DNA of 41,406 bases from NCBI GenBank assembly GCA_905220665.1, contig CAJNAR010000063.1, positions 1-41,406 on the forward strand, read 5' to 3'. The notes beneath the pieces are model-generated. The model was not told where the DNA came from and did not search any database. It saw only the letters and a program-made list of their open reading frames with translations. Source of the stretch: Albugo candida. Lineage: Eukaryota; Oomycota; Peronosporomycetes; Albuginales; Albuginaceae. Of this stretch, positions 9,899 through 23,326 are shown piece after piece. Positions within the stretch are counted from its first letter, which is position 1. The number at the start of each line of letters is the position of its first letter. The position numbers were made by a program, and so were the translations under genes.

Positions 9899-12726
9899 GT
9901 CATGTTTGCACCGTATTGGAAGGCACTGTTTCTCAAAGTTTGAAGGTGTGGAGTTGTGAAAACGGGATACGATACCAATGACGGTTTGAACAATCTTGAA
10001 CAAGATGTGCTTTCTTCGGTTCAGCTCTTATCTTAGAAAATACTTTGACTTGCGAGGTACAAAAATATAGAAATACGCAACAGAACCAGACAAGCTATAT
10101 TTTGTGTGCATTAGGGTGAAATTCAGTCTTGTACGATCATGTATACATGCTTTGTACATGTGACTCCGTTGTCCTTATTAATTATACAAGTTGCATGCAA
10201 TCACTCTCGTGCACTGCATCAGCATGTCACTACCTCTCTGATCCTTCAATATGGTTTGCAAGACATACCTGCAACAGATGGGTCGTACGAATCTATTTGA
10301 GTATTGATATTAAGCAGCACAAGCATCTCAACCAAGACAAAGGACAAGTTCGATCAATTTTGCTCGAATTCTTGTGTTCGAACAAAATGTAGAGGGGAAA
10401 ATACTCGGCGAACATAGTTCGATACAGCAGACTCTAGTACGGCTTTTCTTGTCTTACTTAGCGTTGGTGCTTTTACGCTGAACGCGGTCATACCGACTGG
10501 ATTATTCGCATCGCTCTAGTGATTCACATTACCGACACCTAGTGCGACATTGACTATATATATGTCATTCCTACGAATACAACCATACCGTGGATATCAT
10601 ACCATCGTCATGTTTGCACCGTATTGGAAGGCACTGTTTCTCAAAGTTTGAAGGTGTGGAGTTGTGAAAACGGGATACGATACCAATGACGGTTTGAACA
10701 ATCTTGAACAAGATGTGCTTTCTTCGGTTCAGCTCTTACCTTAGAAAATACTTTGACTTGCGAGGTACAAAAATATAGAAATACGCAACAGAACCAGAAA
10801 ACCTATATTTGTGTGCATTAGGGTGACATTCAGTCTTGTACGATCTTGTTTACATGCTTTGTGCATGTGACCCCGTTCTCCTTATTAATTATACAAGCTG
10901 CATGCAATCACTCTCGTGCACTGCATCAGCATGTCACTGCCTCTCTTATCCTTTAATTATGTTTGCAAGACATACCAGCAACAGATGAGTCGTACGAATC
11001 TATTTGAGTATTGATATTGAGCAGCATGAGCATCTCAACCAACACAAAGGACAAGTTCGATCAATTTTGCTCGAGTTCTTGTGTTCGACCAAAATGTAGA
11101 GAGGAAAATACTCGGCGAACATAGTTCGATACAGCAGACTCTAGTACGGCTTGTCTTGTCTTACTTAGCGTTGGTGCTTTTACGCTGAACGCGGTCATAC
11201 CGACTGGATTATTCGCATCGCTCTAGTGATTCACATTACCGACACCTAGTGCGACATTGACTATATATATGTCATTCCTACGAATACAACCATACCGTGG
11301 ATATCATACCATCGTCATGTTTGCACCGTATTGGAAGGCACTGTTTCTCAAAGTTTGAAGGTGTGGAGTTGTGAAAACGGGATACGATACCAATGACGGT
11401 TTGAACAATCTTGAACAAGATGTGCTTTCTTCGGTTCAGCTCTTATCTTAGAAAATACTTTGACTTGCGAGGTACAAAAATATAGAAATACGCAACAGAA
11501 CCAGAAAACCTATATTTGTGTGCATTAGGGTGACATTCAGTCTTGTACGATCATGTTTACATGCTGTGTGCAAGTGACTCCGTTCTCCTAATATTTCTAC
11601 AAGCTGCATGCAATCACTCTCGTGCACTGCATCAGCATGTCACTGCCTCTCTTATCCTTTAATATGGTTTGCAAGACATACCAGCAACAGATGAGTCGTA
11701 CGAATCTATTTGTGTATTGATATTGAGCAGCATGAGCACCTCAACCAACACAAAAGACAAGTTCGATCAATTTTGCTCGAATTCTTGTGTTCGAACAAAA
11801 TGTAGAGGGGAAAATACTCGGCGAACATAGTTCGATACAGCAGACTCTTGTATGGCTTTTCTTGTCTTACTTAGCGTTGGTGCTTTTACGCTGAACGCGG
11901 TCATACCGACTGGATGATTCGCATCGCTCTAGTGATTCACATTACCGACACCTAGTGCGACATTGACTATATATATGTCATTCCTACGAATACAACCATA
12001 CCCTGGATATCATGCCATCGTCATGTTTGCACCGTATTGGAAGCCAGTGTTTCTCAAAGTTTGAAGGTGTGGAGTTGTGAAAACGGGATACGATACCAAT
12101 GACGGTTTGAACAATCTTGAACAAGATGTGCTTTCTTCGGTTCAGCTCTTACCTTAGAAAATACTTTGACTTGCGAGGTACAAAAATATAGAAATACGCA
12201 ACAGAACCAGAAAACCTATATTTGTGTGCATTAGGGTGACATTCAGTCTTGTACGATCTTGTTTACATGCTTTGTGCATGTGACCCCGTTCTCCTTATTA
12301 ATTATACAAGCTGCATGCAATCACTCTCGTGCACTGCATCAGCATGTCACTGCCTCTCTTATCCTTTAATTATGTTTGCAAGACATACCAGCAACAGATG
12401 AGTCGTACGAATCTATTTGAGTATTGATATTAAGCAGCACAAGCATCTCAACCAAGACAAAGGACAAGTTCGATCAATTTTGCTCGAATTCTTGTGTTCG
12501 AACAAAATATAGAGAGGAAGATACTCGGCGAACATAGTTCGATACAGCAGACTCTAGTACGGCTTTTCTTGTCTTACTTAGCGTTGGTGCTTTTACGCTG
12601 AACGCGGTCATACCGACTGGATGATTCGCATCGCTCTAGTGATTCACATTACCGACACCTAGTGCGACATTGACTATATATATGTCATTCCTACAAATAC
12701 AACCATACCGTGGATATCATACCATC
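9899..12726. repeat. Tetrameric HOR unit A-(A/C)-(A/B)-C, first copy (M15-M18)
   Basis: M15 (A) starts at 9899, M16 at 10607, M17 at 11314 and M18 (C) at 12020. M16 has the A left edge (attggaaggcactg) but cttaccttag and a C body. M17 has the A left edge through cttatcttag and then a B body (ctgtgtgcaagtg). The four-monomer block is repeated directly downstream at a 2828-base shift. Confidence 0.88.
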
Positions 12727-15552
12727 GTCATGTTTGCACCGTATTGGAAGGCACTGTTTCTCAAAGTTTGAAGGTGTGGAGTTGTGAAAACGGGATACGA
12801 TACCAATGACGGTTTGAACAATCTTGAACAAGATGTGCTTTCTTCGGTTCAGCTCTTATCTTAGAAAATACTTTGACTTGCGAGGTACAAAAATATAGAA
12901 ATACGCAACAGAACCAGAGAAGCTATATTTTGTGTGCATTAGGGTGAAATTCAGTCTTGTACGATCATGTATACATGCTTTGTACATGTGACTCCGTTGT
13001 CCTTATTAATTATACAAGTTGCATGCAATCACTCTCGTGCACTGCATCAGCATGTCACTACCTCTCTGATCCTTCAATATGGTTTGCAAGACATACCTGC
13101 AACAGATGGGTCGTACGAATCTATTTGAGTATTGATATTAAGCAGCACAAGCATCTCAACCAAGACAAAGGACAAGTTCGATCAATTTTGCTCGAATTCT
13201 TGTGTTCGAACAAAATGTAGAGGGGAAAATACTCGGCGAACATAGTTCGATACAGCAGACTCTTGTATGGCTTTTCTTGTCTTACTTAGCGTTGGTGCTT
13301 TTACGCTGAACGCGGTCATACCGACTGGATGATTCGCATCGCTCTAGTGATTCACATTACCGACACCTAGTGCGACATTGACTATATATATGTCATTCCT
13401 ACGAATACAACCATACCGTGGATATCATACCATCGTCATGTTTGCACCGTATTGGAAGGCACTGTTTCTCAAAGTTTGAAGGTGTGGAGTTGTGAAAACG
13501 GGATACGATACCAATGACGGTTTGAACAATCTTGAACAAGATGTGCTTTCTTCGGTTCAGCTCTTACCTTAGAAAATACTTTGACTTGCGAGGTACAAAA
13601 ATATAGAAATACGCAACAGAACCAGAAAACCTATATTTGTGTGCATTAGGGTGACATTCAGTCTTGTACGATCTTGTTTACATGCTTTGTGCATGTGACC
13701 CCGTTCTCCTTATTAATTATACAAGCTGCATGCAATCACTCTCGTGCACTGCATCAGCATGTCACTGCCTCTCTTATCCTTTAATATGGTTTGCAAGACA
13801 TACCAGCAACAGATGAGTCGTACGAATCTATTTGAGTATTGATATTGAGCAGCATGAGCATCTCAACCAACACAAAGGACAAGTTCGATCAATTTTGCTC
13901 GAGTTCTTGTGTTCGAACAAAATGTAGAGAGGAAAATACTCGGCGAACATAGTTCGATACAGCAGACTCTAGTACGGCTTGTCTTGTCTTACTTAGCGTT
14001 GGTGCTTTTACGCTGAACGCGGTCATACCGACTGGATTATTCGCATCGCTCTAGTGATTCACATTACCGACACCTAGTGCGACATTGACTATATATATGT
14101 CATTCCTACGAATACAACCATACCGTGGATATCATACCATCGTCATGTTTGCACCGTATTGGAAGGCACTGTTTCTCAAAGTTTGAAGGTGTGGAGTTGT
14201 GAAAACGGGATACGATACCAATGACGGTTTGAACAATCTTGAACAAGATGTGCTTTCTTCGGTTCAGCTCTTACCTTAGAAAATACTTTGACTTGCGAGG
14301 TACAAAAATATAGAAATACGCAACAGAACCAGAAAACCTATATTTGTGTGCATTAGGGTGACATTCAGTCTTGTACGATCATGTTTACATGCTTTGTGCA
14401 AGTGACTCCGTTCTCCTAATATTTCTACAAGCTGCATGCAATCACTCTCGTGCACTGCATCAGCATGTCACTGCCTCTCTTATCCTTTAATATGGTTTGC
14501 AAGACATACCAGCAACAGATGAGTCGTACGAATCTATTTGTGTATTGATATTGAGCAGCATGAGCACCTCAACCAACACAAAAGACAAGTTCGATCAATT
14601 TTGCTCGAATTCTTGTGTTCGAACAAAATGTAGAGGGGAAAATACTCGGCGAACATAGTTCGATACAGCAGACTCTTGTATGGCTTTTCTTGTCTTACTT
14701 AGCGTTGGTGCTTTTACGCTGAACGCGGTCATACCGACTGGATGATTCGCATCGCTCTAGTGATTCACATTACCGACACCTAGTGCGACATTGACTATAT
14801 ATATGTCATTCCTACAAATACAACCATACCTGGATATCATGCCATCGTCATGTTTGCACCGTATTGGAAGCCAGTGTTTCTCAAAGTTTGAAGGTGTGGA
14901 GTTGTGAAAACGGGATACGATACCAATGACAGTTTGAACAATCTTGAACAAGATGTGCTTTCTTCGGTTCAGCTCTTACCTTAAAAAATACTTTGACTTG
15001 CGAGGTACAAAAATATAGAAATACGCAACAGAACCAGAAAACCTATATTGTGTGCATTAGGGTGACATTCAGTCTTGTACGATCTTGTTTACATGCTTTG
15101 TGCATGTGACCCCGTTCTCCTTATTAATTATACAAGCTGCATGCAATCACTCTCGTGCACTGCATCAGCATGTCACTGCCTCTCTTATCCTTTAATTATG
15201 TTTGCAAGACATACCAGCAACAGATGAGTCGTACGAATCTATTTGAGTATTGATATTAAGCAGCACAAGCATCTCAACCAAGACAAAGGACAAGTTCGAT
15301 CAATTTTGCTCGAATTCTTGTGTTCGAACAAAATATAGAGGGGAAGATACTCGGCGAACATAGTTCGATACAGCAGACTCTAGTACGGCTTTTCTTGTCG
15401 TACTTAGCGTTGGTGCTTTTACGCTGAACGCGGTCATACCGACTGGATGATTCGCATCGCTCTAGTGATTCACATTACCGACACCTAGTGCGACATTGAC
15501 TATATATATGTCATTCCTACAAATACAACCATACCGTGGATATCATGCCATC
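12727..15552. repeat. Tetrameric HOR unit A-(A/C)-(A/B)-C, second copy (M19-M22)
   Basis: M19 (A) starts at 12727, M20 (A/C hybrid) at 13435, M21 (A/B hybrid) at 14142 and M22 (C) at 14847. The order and hybrid types match 9899-12726, so the tetramer was duplicated as a block. M16 and M20 share the rare ggcttgtcttgtc variant. Later changes include one missing base in M21 (cataccTggatatc near 14826-14840) and one missing t in M22 (cctatattgtgtgc near 15042). Confidence 0.88.
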
Positions 15553-18500
15553 GTCATGTTTGCACCGTATTGGAAGGCACTGTTTCTCAAAGTTTGAAGG
15601 TGTGGAGTTGTGAAAACGGGATACGATACCAATGACGGTTTGAACAATCTTGAACAAGATGTGCTTTCTTCGGTTCAGCTCTTATCTTAGAAAATACTTT
15701 GACTTGCGAGGTACAAAAATATAGAAATACGCAACAGAACCAGAGAAGCCTATATTTGTGTGCATTAGGGTGAAATTCAGTCTTGTACGATCATGTATAC
15801 ATGCTTTGTACATGTGACTCCGTTGTCCTTATTAATTATACAAGTTGCATGCAATCACTCTCGTGCACTGCATCAGCATGTCACTACCTCTCTGATCCTT
15901 CAATATGGTTTGCAAGACATACCTGCAACAGATGGGTCGTACGAATCTATTTGAGTATTGATATTAAGCAGCACAAGCATCTCAACCAAGACAAAGGACA
16001 AGTTCGATCAATTTTGCTCGAATTCTTGTGTTCGAACAAAATATAGAGGGGAAGATACTCGGCGAACATAGTTCGATACAGCAGACTCTAGTACGGCTTT
16101 TCTTGTCTTACTTAGCGTTGGTGCTTTTACGCTGAACGCGGTCATACCGACTGGATGATTCGCATCGCTCTAGTGATTCACATTACGACACCTAGTGCGA
16201 CATTGACTATATATATGTCATTCCTACGAATACAACCATACCCTGGATATCATGCCATCGTCATGTTTGCACCGTATTGAACGCCACTGTTTCTCAAAGC
16301 TTGAAGGTGTGGAGTTGTGAAAATGGGATACGATACCAATGACGGTTTGAACAATCTTGAACAAGATGTGCTTTCTTCGGTTCAGCTCTTACCTTAGAAA
16401 ATACTTTGACTTGCGAGGTACAAAAATATAGAAATACGCAACAGAACCAGAAAACCTATATTTGTGTGCATTAGGGTGACATTCAGTCTTGTACGATCAT
16501 GTTTACATGCTGTGTGCAAGTGACTCCGTTCTCCTAATATTTCTACAAGCTGCATGCAATCACTCTCGTGCACTGCATCAGCATGTCACTGCCTCTCTTA
16601 TCCTTCAATATGGTTTGCAAGACATACCAGCAACAGATGAGTCGTACGAATCTATTTGTGTATTGATATTGAGCAGCATGAGCACCTCAACCAACACAAA
16701 AGACAAGTTCGATCAATTTTGCTCGAATTCTTGTGTTCGAACAAAATGTAGAGGGGAAAATACTCGGCGAACATAGTTCGATACAGCAGACTCTTAGTAC
16801 GGCTTTTCTTGTCTTACTTAGCGTTGGTGCTTTTACGCTGAACGCGGTCATACCGACTGGATGATTCGCATCGCTCTAGTGATTCACATTACCGACACCT
16901 AGTGCGACATTGACTATATATATGTCATTCCTACGAATACAACCATACCCTGGATATCATGCCATCGTCATGTTTGCACCGTATTGGAAGCCAGTGTTTC
17001 TCAAAGTTTGAAGGTGTGGAGTTGTGAAAACGGGATACGATACCAATGACGGTTTGAACAATCTCGAACAAGATGTGCTTTCTTCGGTTCAGCTCTTACC
17101 TTAGAAAATACTTTGACTTGCGAGGTACAAAAATATAGAAATACGCAACAGAACCAGAAAACCTATATTTGTGTGCATTAGGGTGACATTCAGTCTTGTA
17201 CGATCTTGTTTACATGCTTTGTGCATGTGACCCCGTTCTCCTTATTAATTATACAAGCTGCATGCAATCACTCTCGTGCACTGCATCAGCATGTCACTGC
17301 CTCTCTTATCCTTCAATATGGTTTGCAAGACATACCAGCAACAGATGAGTCGTACGAATCTATTTGAGTATTGATATTGAGCAGCATGAGCATCTCAACC
17401 AACACAAAGGACAAGTTCGATCAATTTTGCTCGAGTTCTTGTGTTCGAACAAAATGTAGAGAGGAAAATACTCGGCGAACATAGTTCGATACAGCAGACT
17501 CTAGTACGGCTTTTCTTGTCTTACTTAGCCTTGGTGCTTTTACGCTGAACGCGGTCATACCGACTGGATGATTCGCATCGCTCTAGTGATTCACATTACC
17601 GACACCTAGTGCGACATTGACTATATATATGTCATTCCTACAAATACAACCATACCGTGGATATCATGCCATCGTCATGTTTGCACCGTATTGAACGCCA
17701 CTGTTTCTCAAAGCTTGAAGGTGTGGAGTTGTGAAAATGGGATACGATACCAATGACGGTTTGAACAATCTTGAACAAGATGTGCTTTCTTCGGTTCAGC
17801 TCTTACCTTAGAAAATACTTTGACTTGCGAGGTACAAAAATATAGAAATACGCAACAGAACCAGAAACCTATATTTGTGTGCATTAGGGTGACATTCAGT
17901 CTTGTACGATCATGTTTACATGCTGTGTGCAAGTGACTCCGTTCTCCTAATATTTCTACAAGCTGCATGCAATCACTCTCGTGCACTGCATCAGCATGTC
18001 ACTGCCTCTCTTATCCTTTAATATGGTTTGCAAGACATACCAGCAACAGATGAGTCGTACGAATCTATTTGTGTATTGATATTGAGCAGCATGAGCACCT
18101 CAACCAACACAAAAGACAAGTTCGATCAATTTTGCTCGAATTCTTGTGTTCGAACAAAATGTAGAGGGGAAAATACTCGGCGAACATAGTTCGATACAGC
18201 AGACTCTTGTATGGCTTTTCTTGTCTTACTTAGCGTTGGTGCTTTTACGCTGAACGCGGTCATACCGACTGGATGATTCGCATCGCTCTAGTGATTCACA
18301 TTACCGACACCTAGTGCGACATTGACTATATATATGTCATTCCTACGAATACAACCATACCCTGGATATCATGCCATCGTCATGTTTGCACCGTATTGGA
18401 AGCCAGTGTTTCTCAAAGTTTGAAGGTGTGGAGTTGTGAAAACGGGATACGATACCAATGACGGTTTGAACAATCTTGAACAAGATGTGCTTTCTTCGGT

Positions 18501-19085
18501 TCAGCTCTTACCTTAGAAAATACTTTGACTTGCGAGGTACAAAAATATAGAAATACGCAACAGAACCAGAAAACCTATATTTGTGTGCATAAGGGTGACA
18601 TTCAGTCTTGTACGATCTTGTTTACATGCTTTGTGCATGTGACCCCGTTCTCCTTATTAATTATACAAGCTGCATGCAATCACTCTCGTGCACTGCATCA
18701 GCATGTCACTGCCTCTCTTATCCTTTAATTATGTTTGCAAGACATACCAGCAACAGATGAGTCGTACGAATCTATTTGAGTATTGATATTGAGCAGCATG
18801 AGCATCTCAACCAACACAAAGGACAAGTTCGATCAATTTTGCTCGAGTTCTTGTGTTCGAACAAAATGTAGAGAGGAAAATACTCGGCGAACATAGTTCG
18901 ATACAGCAGACTCTAGTACGGCTTTTCTTGTCTTACTTAGCGTTGGTGCTTTTACGCTGAACGCGGTCATACCGACTGGATTATTCGCATCGCTCTAGTG
19001 ATTCACATTACCGACACCTAGTGCGACATTGACTATATATATGTCATTCCTACGAATACAACCATTCCGTGGATATCATACCATC
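15553..19085. repeat. Pentameric HOR unit A-B-C-B-C (M23-M27)
   Basis: M23 (A) starts at 15553, M24 (B) at 16260, M25 (C) at 16967, M26 (B) at 17674 and M27 (C) at 18379. M24 and M26 share two uncommon variants, attgaacgccactg and gaaaatgggat, so the second B-C pair probably arose by duplication of the first. M23 is a slightly altered A with gagaagcctatatttg, the B/C form, at the position where other A copies read agctatatttt. Confidence 0.87.
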
Positions 19086-21206
19086 GTCATGTTTGCACCG
19101 TATTGGAAGGCACTGTTTCTCAAAGTTTGAAGGTGTGGAGTTGTGAAAACGGGATACGATACCAATGACGGTTTGAACAATCTTGAACAAGATGTGCTTT
19201 CTTCGGTTCAGCTCTTATCTTAGAAAATACTTTGACTTGCGAGGTACAAAAATATAGAAATACGCAACAGAACCAGAGAAGCTATATTTTGTGTGCATTA
19301 GGGTGAAATTCAGTCTTGTACGATCATGTATACATGCTTTGTACATGTGACTCCGTTGTCCTTATTAATTATACAAGTTGCATGCAATCACTCTCGTGCA
19401 CTGCATCAGCATGTCACTACCTCTCTGATCCTTCAATATGGTTTGCAAGACATACCTGCAACAGATGGGTCGTACGAATCTATTTGAGTATTGATATTAA
19501 GCAGCACAAGCATCTCAACCAAGACAAAGGACAAGTTCGATCAATTTTGCTCGAATTCTTGTGTTCGAACAAAATATAGAGGGGAAGATACTCGGCGAAC
19601 ATAGTTCGATACAGCAGACTCTAGTACGGCTTTTCTTGTCTTACTTAGCGTTGGTGCTTTTACGCTGAACGCGGTCATACCGACTGGATGATTCGCATCG
19701 CTCTAGTGATTCACATTACCGACACCTAGTGCGACATTGACTATATATATGTCATTCCTACAAATACAACCATACCGTGGATATCATGCCATCGTCATGT
19801 TTGCACCGTATTGAAAGCCACTGTTTCTCAAAGCTTGAAGGTGTGGAGTTGTGAAAACGGGATACGATACCAATGACGGTTTGAACAATCTTGAACAAGA
19901 TGTGCTTTCTTCGGTTCAGCTCTTACCTTAGAAAATACTTTGACTTGCGAGGTACAAAAATATAGAAATACGCAACAGAACCAGAAAACCTATATTTGTG
20001 TGCATTAGGGTGACATTCAGTCTTGTACGATCATGTTTACATGCTGTGTGCAAGTGACTCCGTTCTCCTAATATTTCTACAAGCTGCATGCAATCACTCT
20101 CGTGCACTGCATCAGCATGTCACTGCCTCTCTTATCCTTTAATATGGTTTGCAAGACATACCAGCAACAGATGAGTCGTACGAATCTATTTGAGTATTGA
20201 TATTGAGCAGCATGAGCACCTCAACCAACACAAAAGACAAGTTCGATCAATTTTGCTCGAATTCTTGTGTTCGAACAAAATGTAGAGGGGAAAATACTCG
20301 GCGAACATAGTTCGATACAGCAGACTCTTGTATGGCTTTTCTTGTCTTACTTAGCGTTGGTGCTTTTACGCTGAACGCGGTCATACCGACTGGATGATTC
20401 GCATCGCTCTAGTGATTCACATTACCGACACCTAGTGCGACATTGACTATATATATGTCATTCCTACGAATACAACCATACCCTGGATATCATGCCATCG
20501 TCATGTTTGCACCGTATTGAAAGCCAGTGTTTCTCAAAGTTTGAAGGTGTGGAGTTGTGAAAACGGGATACGATACCAATGACGGTTTGAACAATCTTGA
20601 ACAAGATGTGCTTTCTTCGGTTCAGCTCTTACCTTAGAAAATACTTTGACTTGCGAGGTACAAAAATATAGAAATACGCAACAGAACCAGAAAACCTATA
20701 TTTGTGTGCATTAGGGTGACATTCAGTCTTGTACGATCTTGTTTACATGCTTTGTGCATGTGACCCCGTTCTCCTTATTAATTATACAAGCTGCATGCAA
20801 TCACTCTCGTGCACTGCATCAGCATGTCACTGCCTCTCTTATCCTTTAATTATGTTTGCAAGACATACCAGCAACAGATGAGTCGTACGAATTTATTTGA
20901 GTATTGATATTGAGCAGCATGAGCATCTCAACCAACACAAAGGACAAGTTCGATCAATTTTGCTCGAGTTCTTGTGTTCGAACAAAATGTAGAGAGGAAA
21001 ATACTCGGCGAACATAGTTCGATACAGCAGACTCTAGTACGGCTTTTCTTGTCTTACTTAGCGTTGGTGCTTTTACGCTGAACGCGGTCATACCGACTGG
21101 ATTATTCGCATCGCTCTAGTGATTCACATTACCGACACCTAGTGCGACATTGACTATATATATGTCATTCCTACAAATACAACCATACCGTGGATATCAT
21201 ACCATC
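19086..21206. repeat. HOR unit A-B-C (M28-M30)
   Basis: M28 (A) starts at 19086, M29 (B) at 19794 and M30 (C) at 20500. The trimer returns to the canonical order. M30 has gaatttatttgag near 20888, a change that reappears in M33, M35 and M36 of the transition zone. It also carries gattattcgc. Confidence 0.9.
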
Positions 21207-23326
21207 GTCATGTTTGCACCGTATTGGAAGGCACTGTTTCTCAAAGTTTGAAGGTGTGGAGTTGTGAAAACGGGATACGATACCAATGACGGTTTGAACA
21301 ATCTTGAACAAGATGTGCTTTCTTCGGTTCAGCTCTTATCTTAGAAAATACTTTGACTTGCGAGGTACAAAAATATAGAAATACGCAACAGAACCAGAGA
21401 AGCTATATTTTGTGTGCATTAGGGTGAAATTCAGTCTTGTACGATCATGTATACATGCTTTGTACATGTGACTCCGTTGTCCTTATTAATTATACAAGTT
21501 GCATGCAATCACTCTCGTGCACTGCATCAGCATGTCACTACCTCTCTGATCCTTCAATATGGTTTGCAAGACATACCTGCAACAGATGGGTCGTACGAAT
21601 CTATTTGAGTATTGATATTAAGCAGCACAAGCATCTCAACCAAGACAAAGGACAAGTTCGATCAATTTTGCTCGAATTCTTGTGTTCGAACAAAATGTAG
21701 AGGGGAAATACTCGGCGAACATAGTTCGATACAGCAGACTCTAGTACGGCTTTTCTTGTCTTACTTAGCGTTGGTGCTTTTACGCTGAACGCGGTCATAC
21801 CGACTGGATGATTCGCATCGCTCTAGTGATTCACATTACCGACACCTAGTGCGACATTGACTATATATATGTCATTCCTACGAATACAACCATACCCTGG
21901 ATATCATGCCATCGTCATGTTTGCACCGTATTGGAAGGCACTGTTTCTCAAAGTTTGAAGGTGTGGAGTTGTGAAAACGGGATACGATACCAATGACGGT
22001 TTGAACAATCTTGAACAAGATGTGCTTTCTTCGGTTCAGCTCTTATCTTAGAAAATACTTTGACTTGCGAGGTACAAAAATATAGAAATACGCAACAGAA
22101 CCAGAAAACCTATATTTGTGTGCATTAGGGTGACATTCAGTCTTGTACGATCATGTTTACATGCTGTGTGCAAGTGACTCCGTTCTCCTAATATTTCTAC
22201 AAGCTGCATGCAATCACTCTCGTGCACTGCATCAGCATGTCACTGCCTCTCTTATCCTTTAATATGGTTTGCAAGACATACCAGCAACAGATGAGTCGTA
22301 CGAATCTATTTGAGTATTGATATTGAGCAGCATGAGCACCTCAACCAACACAAAAGACAAGTTCGATCAATTTTGCTCGAATTCTTGTGTTCGAACAAAA
22401 TGTAGAGGGGAAAATACTCGGCGAACATAGTTCGATACAGCAGACTCTTGTATGGCTTTTCTTGTCTTACTTAGCGTTGGTGCTTTTACGCTGAACGCGG
22501 TCATACCGACTGGATGATTCGCATCGCTCTAGTGATTCACATTACCGACACCTAGTGCGACATTGACTATATATATGTCATTCCTACGAATACAACCATA
22601 CCCTGGATATCATGCCATCGTCATGTTTGCACCGTATTGAAAGCCAGTGTTTCTCAAAGTTTGAAGGTGTGGAGTTGTGAAAACGGGATACGATACCAAT
22701 GACGGTTTGAACAATCTCGAACAAGATGTGCTTTCTTCGGTTCAGCTCTTACCTTAGAAAATACTTTGACTTGCGAGGTACAAAAATATAGAAATACGCA
22801 ACAGAACCAGAAAACCTATATTTGTGTGCATTAGGGTGACATTCAGTCTTGTACGATCTTGTTTACATGCTTTGTGCATGTGACCCCGTTCTCCTTATTA
22901 ATTATACAAGCTGCATGCAATCACTCTCGTGCACTGCATCAGCATGTCACTGCCTCTCATATCCTTTAATATGGTTTGCAAGACATACCAGCAACAGATG
23001 AGTCGTACGAATTTATTTGAGTATTGATATTGAGCAGCATGAGCATCTCAACCAACACAAAGGACAAGTTCGATCAATTTTGCTCGAATTCTTGTGTTCG
23101 AACAAAATATAAAGGGGAAAATACTCGGTGAACATAGTTCGATACAGCAGACTCTAGTACGGCTTTTCTTGTCTTACTTAGCGTTGGTGCTTTTACGCTG
23201 AACGCGGTCATACCGACTGGATGATTCGCATCGCTCTAGTGATTCACATTACCGACACCTAGTGCGACATTGACTATATATATGTCATTCCTACAAATAC
23301 AACCATACCGTGGATATCATGCCATC
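21207..23326. repeat. HOR unit A-(A/B hybrid)-C (M31-M33), last A-bearing unit
   Basis: M31 (A) starts at 21207, M32 at 21914 and M33 (C) at 22620. M32 has the A left edge and cttatcttag, then a B body. M33 ends with an unusual tail, aaaatataaagggg and ctcggtgaac near 23104-23131, which marks the start of the transition toward domain 2. No A-type monomer occurs after this unit. Confidence 0.87.

Noticed and set aside
16489..16776. 95-residue open frame in M24
   Set aside because: It is the shifted B-subtype version of the 87-residue frame, open only because this copy has gtgtattg in place of gagtattg and ttcaatatgg in place of tttaatatgg. Other B copies stop earlier.
743..17986. Minus-strand 92-residue frames at 743-1021 and 17708-17986, and single frames at 14757-14951 and 21601-21798
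   Set aside because: Each exists only where chance indels open the frame, for example the two-base deletion in M2 and M26. Nearly all sister monomers lack them.
231..21700. Ten 264-base plus-strand open frames (87 residues) spaced at multiples of 707 bases, as possible genes
   Set aside because: They are the same part of the same satellite subtype. B monomers carry a one-base deletion (cctaatatttctac for ccttattaattatac) that shifts the frame, and C copies lack the start codon. No promoter, domain or signal peptide is visible.
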